From: Holacanthus passer
Lineage: Eukaryota; Chordata; Actinopteri; Pomacanthidae
NCBI GenBank assembly: GCA_025331565.1
Contig: JAFREQ010000167.1
Span: 372,001-436,000 of the forward strand
Direction of reading: 5' to 3'
DNA: 64,000 bases
The notes under the pieces: model-generated
Databases searched by the model: none
What the model saw: only the letters and a program-made list of their open reading frames with translations
Told to the model about the DNA's origin: nothing
Position numbers and translations under genes: made by a program
In this document: positions 44,130 through 55,842 of the stretch, in pieces
How the letters are laid out: every line of letters starts with the position of its first letter
Position numbering within the stretch: the first letter of the stretch is position 1

Positions 44130-45683
44130 TTATGAGTCGTTCTTGAACTGTTTGTCAAAGGACAACCTCTTGTAGGTATCTGTGGTCACCTGCTGCAGGT
44201 AGAAAATATCCATGTTTGGGTGTTTGAGGGAGGAGATCTCGAGTTTGCCGCAACGCTTGATGGTGTGATGGACCAGGAGGAACAGCAGGGCAGCACACAG
44301 CCCTATGAAGAGGCTGATGCCCAGGATGCTGCCCGTCTTGATGTAAGAGGGCATAGAGGCCGGGTGAGCGCCGGCTGGTGTGGGGTACAGAGGGGTTGAC
44401 CCTGAGCCACCCTCCTTCTCCTCATCTGTGGGCACACACATGTACTCTTTGCGCAGCTGGAAGCCCTCCTGGCACAAACATCTGTACCCACCCAGAAGAT
44501 TTTCACACATGTGGTCACACGGCTTCCCCTGCTCACACTCATTTATGTCACTGCAAATGGGTGTGCTGTTTCTTATGTCCAGGATGTAGCCATGAGGACA
44601 GAAGCACTGCAGCATGTCCACATTCTGGTTGTCAGGGTTTGGGATGCACCTGGCCGGGCAGTCCCTCTCTGTGCAGTTCATCTCACACTTGGTGGGATCC
44701 CTGGCTGACACCCTGAACCCCTTCCTGCACACGCACTCGTACACCCCGTTGAACTTATCACACAACATGTGCTCACACCTCTGGCAGATGGTCACGTTCA
44801 CACACTCTCCATCCTCTTCCTCGAAGCCATCCACGCACCTGCACTCGAAGCTCCCCTGGGTGTTCAAGCACTCCTCATTCTCACCCGGGCACGTCTCCTC
44901 CTCCTCCTCACACTCGTCCACGTCCACGCAGCTCTTCGAGTCCCGGGCCTGCGTGTAGCCTTTGGGGCACGGGCACACACGGGTGTCGCCCTCCTGGCCG
45001 CACGGGGCCGCGGCGCAGGTGATCCCGTTGGGCTGGAGATCTCGGCCCTCCGGACAGACACAGGTGCGTGTCGTGGAGTTGCAGCCGTGCTCGCAGCCTC
45101 CCTGCAGGACCTCGCAGTTCCACGGGGCTTGCAGCCAGTTGCTGTAGAAACACACGTGCTTGGAGTCCGGGTGTTCGGCTCCAGGCTGCTGCGCAACAGC
45201 GATGGTTCCGGGTGGAAACGAGTCCGAGTGAGTCGCCTCGAAGCCCATCGCCGTGCTGTAGCTCACCTGTGCGCCTGTTGGCAGGCTCCTGCAGGGCTCC
45301 TCGAAGCTGTACTGGCACAGAAAGCCGTCCAGCTTTTCCCGGCACGGCTCCCACAGCCGCGTCAGGTTGGTGGAGACGGAGAAGCAGCGTTGGAGAGCTG
45401 CCTCCTCCTCCTCTGTGCCGCCGGTGCTGGGCCGCTCCAGCCAGTAACTCCCGCTCACCCCGCTCAGCAAGCTCGCCAAAAGCGCCTCTGTGTCCCTCGA
45501 GCTGAAGGTGAACAACTGTCCACCTGAGTCTTTGCAGCTTTCCTGTGCGCCCGGAAAGTCCTGGAGCTCCTGGAAGAGCGCAAAGCAGCGGGTCCCGGCG
45601 CAGCGTCCGCGCTGAGAGACACAGTCCCGCAGCCCGCAGAGGAGAAACACGCACAGCAGCAGAAGGTTTGATGTGAGACTCAT
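44130..45683 (-). CDS. thbd: Thrombomodulin-like receptor, tandem copy 2 (single exon, 517 aa)
   Basis: Paralogue of copy 1, same strand, 2.3 kb upstream. Signal peptide about 1-22, C-type lectin-like domain about 28-130, the same WLQAPWNCEVLQGGC linker, then EGF modules. EGF1 is about 197-223; EGF2 (228-252) has only four cysteines; EGF3 starts with an acidic insert, CEEEEETC (258-265); EGF4 is about 300-333; EGF5 (337-377) is longer with CIPNPDNQNVDMLQC; EGF6 is about 383-416. GGSGST stalk (425-430), membrane segment about 452-471, tail with LQQVTTDTYKRLS, similar to LQHVRTERTPQRL of human THBD. That tail makes copy 2 the closer C-terminal match. The start is the ATG at 45683-45681; the frame further up has no ATG. 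Confidence 0.92.
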   Translation of the reverse strand: MSLTSNLLLLCVFLLCGLRDCVSQRGRCAGTRCFALFQELQDFPGAQESCKDSGGQLFTFSSRDTEALLASLLSGVSGSYWLERPSTGGTEEEEAALQRCFSVSTNLTRLWEPCREKLDGFLCQYSFEEPCRSLPTGAQVSYSTAMGFEATHSDSFPPGTIAVAQQPGAEHPDSKHVCFYSNWLQAPWNCEVLQGGCEHGCNSTTRTCVCPEGRDLQPNGITCAAAPCGQEGDTRVCPCPKGYTQARDSKSCVDVDECEEEEETCPGENEECLNTQGSFECRCVDGFEEEDGECVNVTICQRCEHMLCDKFNGVYECVCRKGFRVSARDPTKCEMNCTERDCPARCIPNPDNQNVDMLQCFCPHGYILDIRNSTPICSDINECEQGKPCDHMCENLLGGYRCLCQEGFQLRKEYMCVPTDEEKEGGSGSTPLYPTPAGAHPASMPSYIKTGSILGISLFIGLCAALLFLLVHHTIKRCGKLEISSLKHPNMDIFYLQQVTTDTYKRLSFDKQFKNDS

Positions 45684-45779
45684 CGTGTCGAGGTTAGACA
45701 AGCTGCAGATGGTGGCTGAAACCTCTGTGCTCCACGATCTGAGGCTGATACACTGACTGCGAGCTGGACATAGTCTCCA

Positions 45780-45785
45780 TTTATA
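45780..45785 (-). promoter_or_regulatory. thbd: TATA box of thbd copy 2
   Basis: TATAAA in the sense CTTTTATAAATGG, 97 nt before the start codon. Confidence 0.75.
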
Positions 45786-45827
45786 AAAGCCTCCTACCGT
45801 GTTTTTTTTTCCCCTCGTCCGACCAAG

Positions 45828-45841
45828 AGAGGAAGGAAGTT
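45828..45841 (+). promoter_or_regulatory. thbd: tandem ETS block of thbd copy 2 promoter
   Basis: AGAGGAAGGAAGTT, identical to the block of copy 1 and in the same orientation, 43 bp upstream of the TATA box. Confidence 0.6.
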
Positions 45842-46554
45842 CCGTCCTGGCCAGTGGTTGTAGACCCAGTGCGATTGCTCAACCCCCAGCCTGTCCAAAA
45901 CCCTTATCTCAAACAGAGACTGGCCCATCAAAACACACACAGACACACACAGGCGCGCGCACGAGTACATGAACTTTTAATAAGAGGAGGATGAAGAAAA
46001 TCCCATAATCCTCTGCCATGAGTGACTCTTTCCTTTCTCTGTTTAGATGTCAGAGTCTCATGGGAAGACAGACCTCTGCCAAACACCAGCAATCTTTACT
46101 ACTGTTTTGTGGCATGTCCTTAAGATGTTTAAACGTTTGCCCAAAAAATATGTGAAGCAGATAATTTTAGAATGCTCTCAAATTCACTATCTGACATGAA
46201 ATATCTCTATATTGAAAAGTGAACAAGCTCCAGCTGTAGATGAACCTGGGGGTGAATCAGTGTTAAGTTTAGCATCAGTGTGACTTTTGACCCTCATGAG
46301 ACAATTAAAATAAGTTGGTTCGCCAGGAGCAAGAAGCTACAACTTTATAATTTCAAGTTTTATGTATCAAAATTGCATTTTTAAATCCACTACTCACTTT
46401 AGATGAGATTAAATGAAAATTGAAAGATTTTAATACAATACACAAAATATGAAACAGCCCACTTTTATGTTGTCATATGTTAAACTATACCCAACAATCG
46501 CCTCTGCAATTCAAATGTGTTTAAGCACTCATTATGCACTCATGATACAGCATT

Positions 46555-46840
46555 AAAACACATTTAACAGCCAAAAAGGGAGACACTTTCCCCAGGAGTC
46601 GGTGAAGACCAAAACAGGGCTGAAAAAAGAGTGAATTTTGGACTTGATTTGCCAGGTGGACTGACACATGACTCCAAATGAAGGCTGATCTTGCTCTGCG
46701 TCTGCTGGGTGTATAAATGAGTACTGTTTGCTTGCACATTAGCTATATCAATTTTATAAGGTGATAATGTGTCAATTTCGGTGTTTTCTTGCCCCCAAGT
46801 GGCCAAAACAGAACATTAAATGCAGCCTTAAAGAACATTT
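46555..46840 (+). repeat. family C repeat copy (CCCCCAAGTGGCC type)
   Basis: Contains GACTCCAAATGAAGGCTGAT, CTCTGCGTCTGCTGG and TTGCCCCCAAGTGGCCAAAA, ending GCAGCCTTAAAG. Close to the copy at 54965. Confidence 0.65.
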
Positions 46841-47169
46841 TGAATTCAGAAGTTTTAATTTCAGTTGAGTATTTTTACCTTCTGCAAACTACTTTATTTG
46901 CTGTAAATAAATAAAAAACCTGTGTAATTGATCTTGATTATCCTGAACAAATCACTATGTGTTACATTTACAGTAGAATTTAAAATGCAGCCCTCCTTAA
47001 TGTAAGAAACACAAGAACTAAAAAAAAGACCTCCTTCCTTCCAGGAGAGACACTGACTCATGGGTTTGGACACTGTAAGACACAATAATAGAGACACAGT
47101 AGAGACTGATTGTCTAACTTATGGTCAATCCAAATCAATCATCGTTCTTAAAATATTCAACCTCTCCTC

Positions 47170-47360
47170 TCAGATCAGTGGGGCAGCTTGAGGAGGAAGA
47201 GAGCTGCCTTCCACTTTCCTCAGGGGGGGAAAGTGACTGGACTTTGAAGAGGAAGTAGGAACAAGAGGGTTGGACACACTTCCCACAGCAGCCGCCGGAC
47301 GCAGAAACAAAACGTGACCAGGACTACATTATGTAAACCTACATTCTCATTCCTTGAGCT
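47170..47360. promoter_or_regulatory. candidate ETS-rich enhancer upstream of the thbd pair
   Basis: Within 130 bp: AGGAAGAG, CCTTCC, TTTCCTC, GAGGAAGTAGGAAC and ACTTCC, followed by a FOX-like TGTAAACC at about 47333. ETS plus FOX motifs are typical of endothelial enhancers; position about 1.5 kb upstream of copy 2. Inference from motifs. Confidence 0.3.
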
Positions 47361-48432
47361 GCCTGGTTTCCAGGTGGAGATGTGGTTGAGCAGATTCGAA
47401 GGAATGCGATCACATCCGATCGATTCCCTCCCAAAATGACACAGAGTGACTCAGTTGGATGTAAGAAGAGAACTCATACGGTTTCGTGCAGTAAAGAATC
47501 ATGAGGGAATTATGATGTAAATGAGTGTCGACTGTAATCACATTTGAGACCTGAAATCTGACTTTTCATTGTAATTAGAGACATTTATGACACAGTGAAG
47601 AACTACTCATAACTCACAGAGGTGGCAGGCTCCTTGCTATTTCTGTGCCTCCTTATTTTCCCGCATGAAAGAGGTGTGGTGGGCTGGAATGGGGTGGAGG
47701 GGATGTGAGCGAGGCGTACAGGGAAGGGAATCCTTTGTTCATGCTGTAGAAACAAAATAATCAGTTCAGTGTTTTTATTTGATTAGCGAACATTTAATTT
47801 AAGATTCTGACCTTTGCCAGGACGCCTAGCAGCGGGCGGCATGGATTCAGTCCAGTGACACACACTTCTGCGTAATCTGAACAAAGAGTCAGCTTGGCGA
47901 CAAAAACCAGGCCGGTCCGAACTCAGAAAATATTTTCTCTGATATCTATCTTTATTGCCCACACTCAGTTTAGCCAGCGGAGACTTCTGACTTCAGTCTG
48001 AAGACTGTTTTGTTTCTCCCAAATCAAAGCCCACTCTTTCCAGTCATCACTTTGACTGTGTTCTCACAGTGAAACATGTCATGCCGTTACTTGGACAAGG
48101 CCGGGTGTCAGTGCCACTAACAACATCCTCTGTCCAGTCTTGTTTTCGATTGGATATTTGGGACATTGCTTTGTACGTCTGTTTAAACTTGTTAAAGCAG
48201 CTTCACCTTGACTGACCGGTGAAGGCCTTGCTACTTTCCTGCTGCCTGTGAAAGATTATATACACCAACCCACATGTTAACGACAGCTTCTTCATCCTGT
48301 CGGTGAAGTGCAGTAAAAACAAGGCACCGGCCGACTGCAGAGGAAATCTACTCAATATATAGAAAGTAATATGCAATCAGACTCACATTTAAAAGTCATT
48401 GACACATCCATCAGTACTCATGAACCCAGCTT

Positions 48433-48435
<3 letters not shown>

Positions 48436-48470
<35 letters not shown>
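48436..48470 (+). repeat. (AC)n microsatellite
   Basis: Perfect array, about 17 units. Confidence 0.95.
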
Positions 48471-48471
<1 letters not shown>

Positions 48472-49505
48472 CCTCCACACTCTATGCTTAAAATTAAGGG
48501 GCCATAGTACATCTTCCATTAAAAGCAGCTGCACATGTTACACCAAAATAAAAATTAATAAAATTAAGCTTCACTTTTACATCCTTTCTGTAAGTAAATC
48601 ATAACATAATAATTCATGTGTAACCAGTTGTTTGTGCCTTATTAAATTCACAAAGCATTTGTCAGACACAGAGACACAATATAGAGGGAGCAGCTACTGC
48701 AGATTGAAGTCAATGTAGATAAGCTGGCTGCTTTGTGTTGAAGTGACTAGGAAAACCCCAACATCGTGCAACAAATACAAATGAGAAAAAAAAAATTCGG
48801 ACAAGTTTGGATTTCAACAGTTAATTTGGCCTCTTCGGTGCTGATTAATGGGCGACACAAAGATTTTCTGGCTTTAGTAACTGACAGAGGGAGTGGTAGG
48901 AAACTATGGACGATATCACAGATGTGACGTTAAACTCATTTTCTGCACAGGTGAGTTGAAAGTCCTGGTCATCCAGCATTTCAATTTCAATTCATTCTAA
49001 TGGAATCGCTGTGATTAATGGGTTCAGCCAACACGGTGAAGTGTTGAGGTGGAACTTCCAAATCATTTTTAACATATGTACATGTAATTAACTTGGATTC
49101 CTTTTTTCCTTTTAGCATCATCATCAGTATCTGGCTCTTCTTTTCCTTCCTGTGTTGCTTTGTTACTTTAACAAAAAAAGAAAAAATCTCTTTGGCTCAC
49201 TGACATTCAACTTTTGTACCTGATTAAATGTTCCTCCTGTGTGCATGAATCTACCTGACCTTCCCCATCATCAACAGCACGTACTCTGTCGGATTGTAAT
49301 AGTGTGAACCCAGTGTTTTCCTAACCTTTAACCCAAAGTTAAGTTTCACTGTCAGTTTCATGGTAGTTGCCAACGACGTTAAGATACGACCAGGGACTAC
49401 AGAGTGTGTGAGAGTGCTGTCACCGGCCGAGGAGGAAAAGGGAGGCGTTTCCATGTCCTGGATGAGGATAAAAGAAGAGGAGAGCGGAGGTTAATTTACC
49501 CGTGG

Positions 49506-49508
<3 letters not shown>

Positions 49509-49542
<34 letters not shown>
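49509..49542 (+). repeat. (CA)17 microsatellite
   Basis: Perfect array. Confidence 0.95.
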
Positions 49543-49544
<2 letters not shown>

Positions 49545-49693
49545 CTTCATTCTAAAATTTAATGATTTACATTATGGACTTGCATTTTGTCCCTGATAAG
49601 GACAGAATAAGACAGAATAACAGACAGAATAAGACTCCCCACAATGTCACTGTGTAAACAAATTTGTCCCCACAACATGAGCAATACATGGAC

Positions 49694-49694
<1 letters not shown>

Positions 49695-49741
<47 letters not shown>

Positions 49742-49743
49742 CA
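49695..49743 (+). repeat. (CA)n microsatellite, one interruption
   Basis: About 24 units with a single CG interruption near 49735. Cys-Val open frames here are artefacts. Confidence 0.95.
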
Positions 49744-50256
49744 GCCATGACACTTTCGTTTATCACTCGCCCTGTGCCTCCCACACCCTGAGGAATTGAC
49801 TCAGCTCTATCGCTATGTCATGGGTGGCACCAGTGGGCATGCACAGAGCACATGACCACCCAGATGACCCTATATGCCACACATCCCCTCCAGGGAGTGG
49901 TCGGTCTTTATATAAACACACACACAGAAAGGACATTCTGAGACTTAGTACAAGCACAACTTATCAGTTTCCTGAAAAGCATTACAGCTTTCCATTACAT
50001 CTCCAGAAAACTGTCATAGTTTATTTGGGGTTTTAATCATTTTGTTAATGTTAGTTCTAATTTATTCCCTCAGTTTCAGGTTGTGTGTCTATATCAACAA
50101 AGCTGTTTCCAACAATCCCACCCTATGGACGGCTTTTACACCCAGGCGACATTTCTTTTCCATCTTCATGCCATCACATAGAAACTCATGTCTCTAGAAT
50201 GTGTTAGGCACAAATAACCCAAATCCTGTTGATGGCAAGTTATATAAGTAGATTAT

Positions 50257-50338
50257 ATTGTATATATATATATGTACATATACATATATACATATACATA
50301 TATATATATATATATATACATATATATATAACATATAG
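50257..50338 (+). repeat. TA/CA alternating purine-pyrimidine tract
   Basis: About 80 bp of TATATA and CATATA units, self-complementary over most of its length. Confidence 0.9.
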
Positions 50339-51021
50339 AACAACAACATCAGGTCTATGTGTGCAGGTGTGCAACTCTAAAATGTAAATTGAACGTGTAG
50401 TGACACAAAATTTAGGCAGAATAAATTAACCTCAAATATGAATTGATTATTATGATGATGATTATTATAAAGGCTCAAGCTTTAAAAAATTCGCAGTAAA
50501 GGTTAACATAGCAAAATCTAAGAAATATGAATGCAGCAGTTCTCATTACAATGAAAAATGAATGTGTAAATTAATTAAATTTTTGTCTTCATTTGGATTT
50601 GACATTTGTTAATGTTAGACTGTATGTTTGTTACAGGTTAACAGATAAAAATGGTAAGAAAGAATGAAATAACATTCTTAGGTTACATGTTCTTATTTTG
50701 GTGGAATTTACTGTGAATTACTGGATACTGACTTGCATTATTATAACAATTTATACAGGAAGAGTGAACATTTTTTCTTTTAAGCTTCACTTCAGTTCGA
50801 TTCACTTCACAACAGCACACACACATCACAGTATACAGCTGTCATTTTACTATCTTTTATTGTGAAAATGTGTCAGTGACATGCTGTGAAATGCAACTGG
50901 TAGCCAGTATATTTCTTTAAATTCATACTAAAATATTTTACAGTGCAGATTTCTATGTTCTGTAGTTCTCCTCTAAGTGTATGATTTTACATCAGGTTGA
51001 CATCCGTTGTTATTACACATG

Positions 51022-51290
51022 TTCAATTCAATTCAATTTTATTTGTATAGCACCAAATCACAACAAAAGTCATCTCAAGGCACTTTACATACAGAGCAGG
51101 TCTAGACCATACTCTTTATAATATTACTTATAGAGATCCAACAGTTCCCATCATGAGCAGCGCTTGATGCGACAGCAGTGAGGAAAAACTTCCTTTTAAC
51201 AGGCAGAAACCTCAGACAGAACCAAACTCAGGGATGGACAGACATCTGCTGCGACCGGTTGGGTTGAGAGAGAGACAGAGAGACATGTGG
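51022..51290 (+). repeat. family A repeat copy 2 (fullest copy)
   Basis: Opens TTCAATTCAATTCAATTTTA, then CACCAAATCACAACAAAAGT, CAAGGCACTTTACATACAGA, GCAGGTCTAGACC, CCCATCATGAGCAGC, GAGGAAAAACTTCC and GGGTTGAGAGAGAGACAG. Same family as 1108-1268; inverted partner at 52082. Confidence 0.85.
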
Positions 51291-51599
51291 AGCTTCCCAT
51301 CTTTTTAGGCTGGGCTGATTTCCAGAGACACAGCCGAACACTCATGTTACAGAACAAGACCAATGACCAAGACCAAATTGTTTTCATGTGTTTATACGTA
51401 TGCCCGTAAGAAATTGCTTATTTTCAGTAGAATCAGAATGAGTTTACTTCTGGTTTGGATCATGCATTGCCCATTCTTTAAAGACTTCCACTTCCACCAT
51501 TTCTTCGGGTTTGGTCTTCATCAGAACCATGACCTACTGTGAGATAAAGGGTTGCCAATGCTGCTGTTTTTTTTTCCTGCAGAGTGTGTTGCAACAGAT

Positions 51600-51922
51600 T
51601 AGATCATCAACATTAAAGAATACGTATCTTTCTATTTAGCTGCTAAATGCTCCTCTGTGTTCACCAGCTGACTGATAACTGCTGTTTGGTGCTGAGAACA
51701 ATGAGCAAAAAACAACTCTATAACACTATAGAGCAGTGAGAGTGAAGCAAACAGTAAAGTCATGCGCAGCTGAACAAAACTGTAAAGCTCTGTCAGGCTG
51801 AGATGAGCTGCAGACTCAGGTGACAGTTCTCTGGCTCATCACTATGTGCAACCCCTTTCACACTCATTCCCCATTTCATACGATGTTATTACCAAAATGT
51901 CAGTTATAGCTGCTTTGAACAA
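51600..51922 (-). repeat. family C repeat copy, inverted
   Basis: Right end GTTATAGCTGCTTTGAAC is the reverse complement of the family's AAAGCAGCTATAA end; AGCTGCTAAATGCTCC and CTGTTTGGTGCTGAG match the reverse of phrases at 33.7-33.8 kb. Confidence 0.65.
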
Positions 51923-52081
51923 ACAAGTCCTCAGTACTATATTTTTTCAGTGTTTCACATATGTCACTGTATCATAAAATAACACAAGACTACCAGGAGT
52001 GGCTGCTGCAGCACAAAGGACATGATCCCTTACTGGCTTCCCATTGGCTAACATGGACAAATCTGTTTGCTGATGCATGCT

Positions 52082-52331
52082 GGACCCCCCTTTCTCTCTG
52101 TCTCTCTCAACCCAGCCAGTTAAGGCAGATAGTCGCCCACCTTCACCCTGGTTCTGTTCGAGGTTTCTGCCTGTAAAAATAAGTTTTTCCTCACTGCTGT
52201 TTCCAGGTGCTGCTCATGATGGGAATTGTTCAGTCTATATAAATAATATCATAAAGAGTACGGTCTAGACCTGCTCTGTATGGAAAGTGCCTTGAAACCT
52301 CTGTTGTGATTTTGCCTTAAATAAATAAAAT
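52082..52331 (-). repeat. family A repeat copy 3, inverted
   Basis: Reads CTCTCTCAACCCAGCC, then AAGTTTTTCCTCACTGCTGT, GCTCATGATGGGAATTG, GGTCTAGACCTGCTCTGTAT and TGTTGTGATTTTGCC, the reverse complement of the 51022-51290 copy. Confidence 0.85.
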
Positions 52332-54964
52332 GTTACTATGACGAGCAACCATTGCAATTCAGCAGACTGATTATTCATTAATCATTTTGATTTTGTAAGT
52401 GTTATAACTTAAGGAAGAACACATTTACACAACACATTTACAACTTGGGTAATATTTTTGTGGTGTTGACCATCGTTTCTATTGGCAATAAGATAATAGC
52501 ATTGTTCTCATCAAGTAAATAGCTGAGATCTGTGAACACGAGACGCCGCTACAGCACCGTCTGACGTGATCAGACAGTCTTATGAACAAGTCTACAGTTC
52601 AGCCAGCTTATCTCATAGAGCTAATCATTTTACTGCTTGCATTTCTTTTGTCTTCCAATTAAAAGTAACCTGTGGAGTGTTTGGTAGCACTATGAAGCTG
52701 TTTATTTCTTTAGCAGACATGGTGAACCATACAAGCTTTCAAATGCGACACATATTTTTTTTATGAGGAAGGAAATGCATTCAACACGTTTGTTTGAGTT
52801 CAAGAATACACACAATGCGTTTTGGTGCGTAACACTGACTGTAAAATAACTATTGTTTGCTTGCAGGAACACTCCACAGGGCAGCTGTGTGTTTTGACTA
52901 ATCTAGGTGTTATTATAAAACTTTTTAGCAATGTCATTAACTTTCCAGATCTCACCCGTGAACTTGATGCTGTTATCACCAAAAGGAATGACGGCTACTA
53001 CTGCTATTACTACTACTACTACAAAAATTCTCTGGAAAAACTCCAGAAATGTGCATGAGCATCACTCCTGACCTCACAGGAAATTCTTGCATTAGAATTG
53101 AAGACAGCGAATTTCTTCTGTGTGCTGCTGTCACAATCAGTGGTTTATGATTAGTATGATAGTGACGTAGGAGACATTTGTCATCTCATATATTCTACCA
53201 ATACTGATATATTATGATGATGTGAAAACTGCCCAATAATTGAAAATATGAGATGACTCCTCTCAGAAGAACGAAACTGTTGTCTTTTCTAGGTAACTGC
53301 AACCTGATGTGATCTTAACCACGGCCACAACATAGTGGAGCAACATGATGTTAACAAAGTAATATGAAATATATTTTGGCCATTCTTCAAATCGGTCTAT
53401 CTCAGCCCGTCATGCTTTAGAAATTCTGGCAGGGATGCTCTTTGCTTTCCCTCGCTGACCTGTGAGGAGCTCGCTCTGAGGATATTGTGTTTCACCATCT
53501 GAGACACAAAGATAAATATCGCCTGTGTAAATCATGTCCTGTGTTGAGGCACGGTGAGGGGAAGGTAGATCCACTCCGTCAATGGCAGGAAATGCCCCCA
53601 CGGGACTCCTGGATGATATCACAAGCCTTCAGGTTAAACAAGCAAAATATGTTACAACTTTGTCATCTCCATTTCTTTGTTTTCATTCTTGATTGGAACG
53701 TGAACCACAATGAATCAAAAGAGGAAAAAGATTATCTCGTTCTTTGTCGAGAACGTTTTAGAATTATAATAATAATCAAAATGAGATTAGTGCATTGACT
53801 GATAAATAAAATAGAAAAACAAAACAGCCTGTCAGGATAAAATTCTTGCTTCTTCTATGACTGACACAGATGGACTTCATAGGAATTGCAACAGAAGCTC
53901 TACCACAGGTTATGAAAGACATTTTAGGCTGAACACAGGAAATTGCTGCATGAAAATATCTGGCTCGGGTTTTCCTGCGTAAAAGGTTTTGTAACCAACT
54001 TCAGGTTAAAAAGTTATATGACTCAAAAACATGTTTGTTTGGGTGACTGTGAGTAAACCATTACAGTTCTGATTATAAACTTTCTGCTTCAGATTTGGTT
54101 TGTTTCAACCATGACTGCAATATTTACTTAACGCCATCCAATTAGTTTTAATTGCCTAAAGCTGCATTACTTTTTTTAACCTCTTGATGGCAGCGCAACA
54201 AGTTGATGACGTTGATATCATCTTTTAAAGTCGGTGTCACAAACTTGTTTAACAAACACAAACTGAGTTACTCAAGTAGGATTTTGGATGGAGGACCTTT
54301 AGCAGTAATGAAGCAGTGTTGTATTAGTACATGTACGTTAGTAAAGTAAAGACTCTGAATACTTCTACCATCCCTGTCTGTAGGTTTGAGTGGCACGTCT
54401 CACATTAAACGTAGCTATTTGATCCATTGCCAATATGAAAAAAACATTGATTGGCCTGTGAAAAAAAACAGGTCCTGTAGATGAAGTGCAGGAGAATGAT
54501 GGGAACTGTGCAGTTCTCTGTTGCAGGACGCTCTGACCTTCGTGCCACAGTTAATTGCTGGAATCTACTGAACTGAATGGGCTTCATTTCACATAAAGCC
54601 AGATTATTCTCCCTGTTTCTGAGAGGAGCAGCTAAACGGAGGAATGCGCTCTCTCCAAAGCTCCTGTCCCAGTCCCATCATCGCCGCCTTCCAGCAGGAA
54701 ATCACAGAGACGTTGCAGTTTATTCTCTGTTTTCATTTACAACTTGGAAAACATTGGAGGGACGTGTTCAGACACAATGTGGATTTATTGGCACATGTCA
54801 CAGTTCACTCCATTTCCCGCTATTGTGTATATGTGAAAAGGGAGCAAAGCAAGCAGGTAACTGAACACACTGTCCAACACGTTCGGTGCAACATACAGAA
54901 ATCATGCAGACTTTCTGCTCCTCACTGAAATGTAAGGATCCATTTTTCATTTGCTCTCCTTGCA

Positions 54965-55145
54965 AGCATTTATTGCTATGAGTCCAAATGAATGCTAATG
55001 TTGCTCTGTGTCTGCTGGCTGTGTCGGAAACATGTTCACCACAGCGGCTTAATAAAACGTCAGTGTTATGTTGTTTTTAGCATGTTTTGCTGCCCCCAAG
55101 TGACCAAAACAAACAAACAAAAAAATCATGTCATGCACCTTTAAA
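54965..55145 (+). repeat. family C repeat copy
   Basis: GAGTCCAAATGAATGCTAAT, GCTCTGTGTCTGCTGG and GCTGCCCCCAAGTGACCAAA, ending CACCTTTAAAG; matches 46555-46840 in order. Confidence 0.65.
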
Positions 55146-55759
55146 GAAAATTAATCAAGTGAATCTATGGAAATGAAGGGAAATGTGCCACGATCCTGTA
55201 ATTTGTGGACACAATGACTGCTGTTCTGCAAAAGCTACCTACCTACCTGCTTTAATGCTAATGTAGCTAGTTTTTATTAAGATAATAGCAAAACTTTTGT
55301 ACCAATAACTTTTCCAAGAGATTAGGTTTAGACCACTGAACTAACTGGATGCCATTTTTAAATTCTGTGTCAGCAGCTCTGTGTTTCTTGCACAGATTCC
55401 CCCAAAGTGCTGATCCTGACAGATTGAGTGCAAGGAAAATTCAGCTCATTGTGTTTACAGCGCACAAAGTCAGCCTCCCCTGTGCCTCTTTACAAAGCCC
55501 AGTAACACCAGTGTTTCCCCTCAGATTTCCTCGTCGCTCTTCCCAGTCCCACCTGCAGCACTGCTGCCCGGTGACAGATGGATGCGTGGACGAATAGACA
55601 GGAACACCCCTCGACTGTTCTCCCAGCTTCTGTTGTAAATAAGACTGCCCCCCTGAGGAGGCACTCCTGGCACACTGACAGAAATATTCTGAACTTCCTG
55701 TGACCCCAGAAACAAGAACAAACACCCTGGACCCTTGTAAGGTGGGTGTAAGTACCAGT

Positions 55760-55761
<2 letters not shown>

Positions 55762-55840
<79 letters not shown>
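55762..55840 (+). repeat. (CA)n microsatellite, longest in the window
   Basis: About 39 perfect units. Confidence 0.97.

Positions 55841-55842
<2 letters not shown>

Noticed and set aside
44769..45527. 252-codon plus-strand open frame
   Set aside because: Antisense shadow of thbd copy 2, explained by its GC-rich third positions.
49854..49862. Exact GLI consensus GACCACCCA
   Set aside because: About 0.5 exact matches are expected by chance in 64 kb on both strands, and it sits far from disp1 beside CA arrays.
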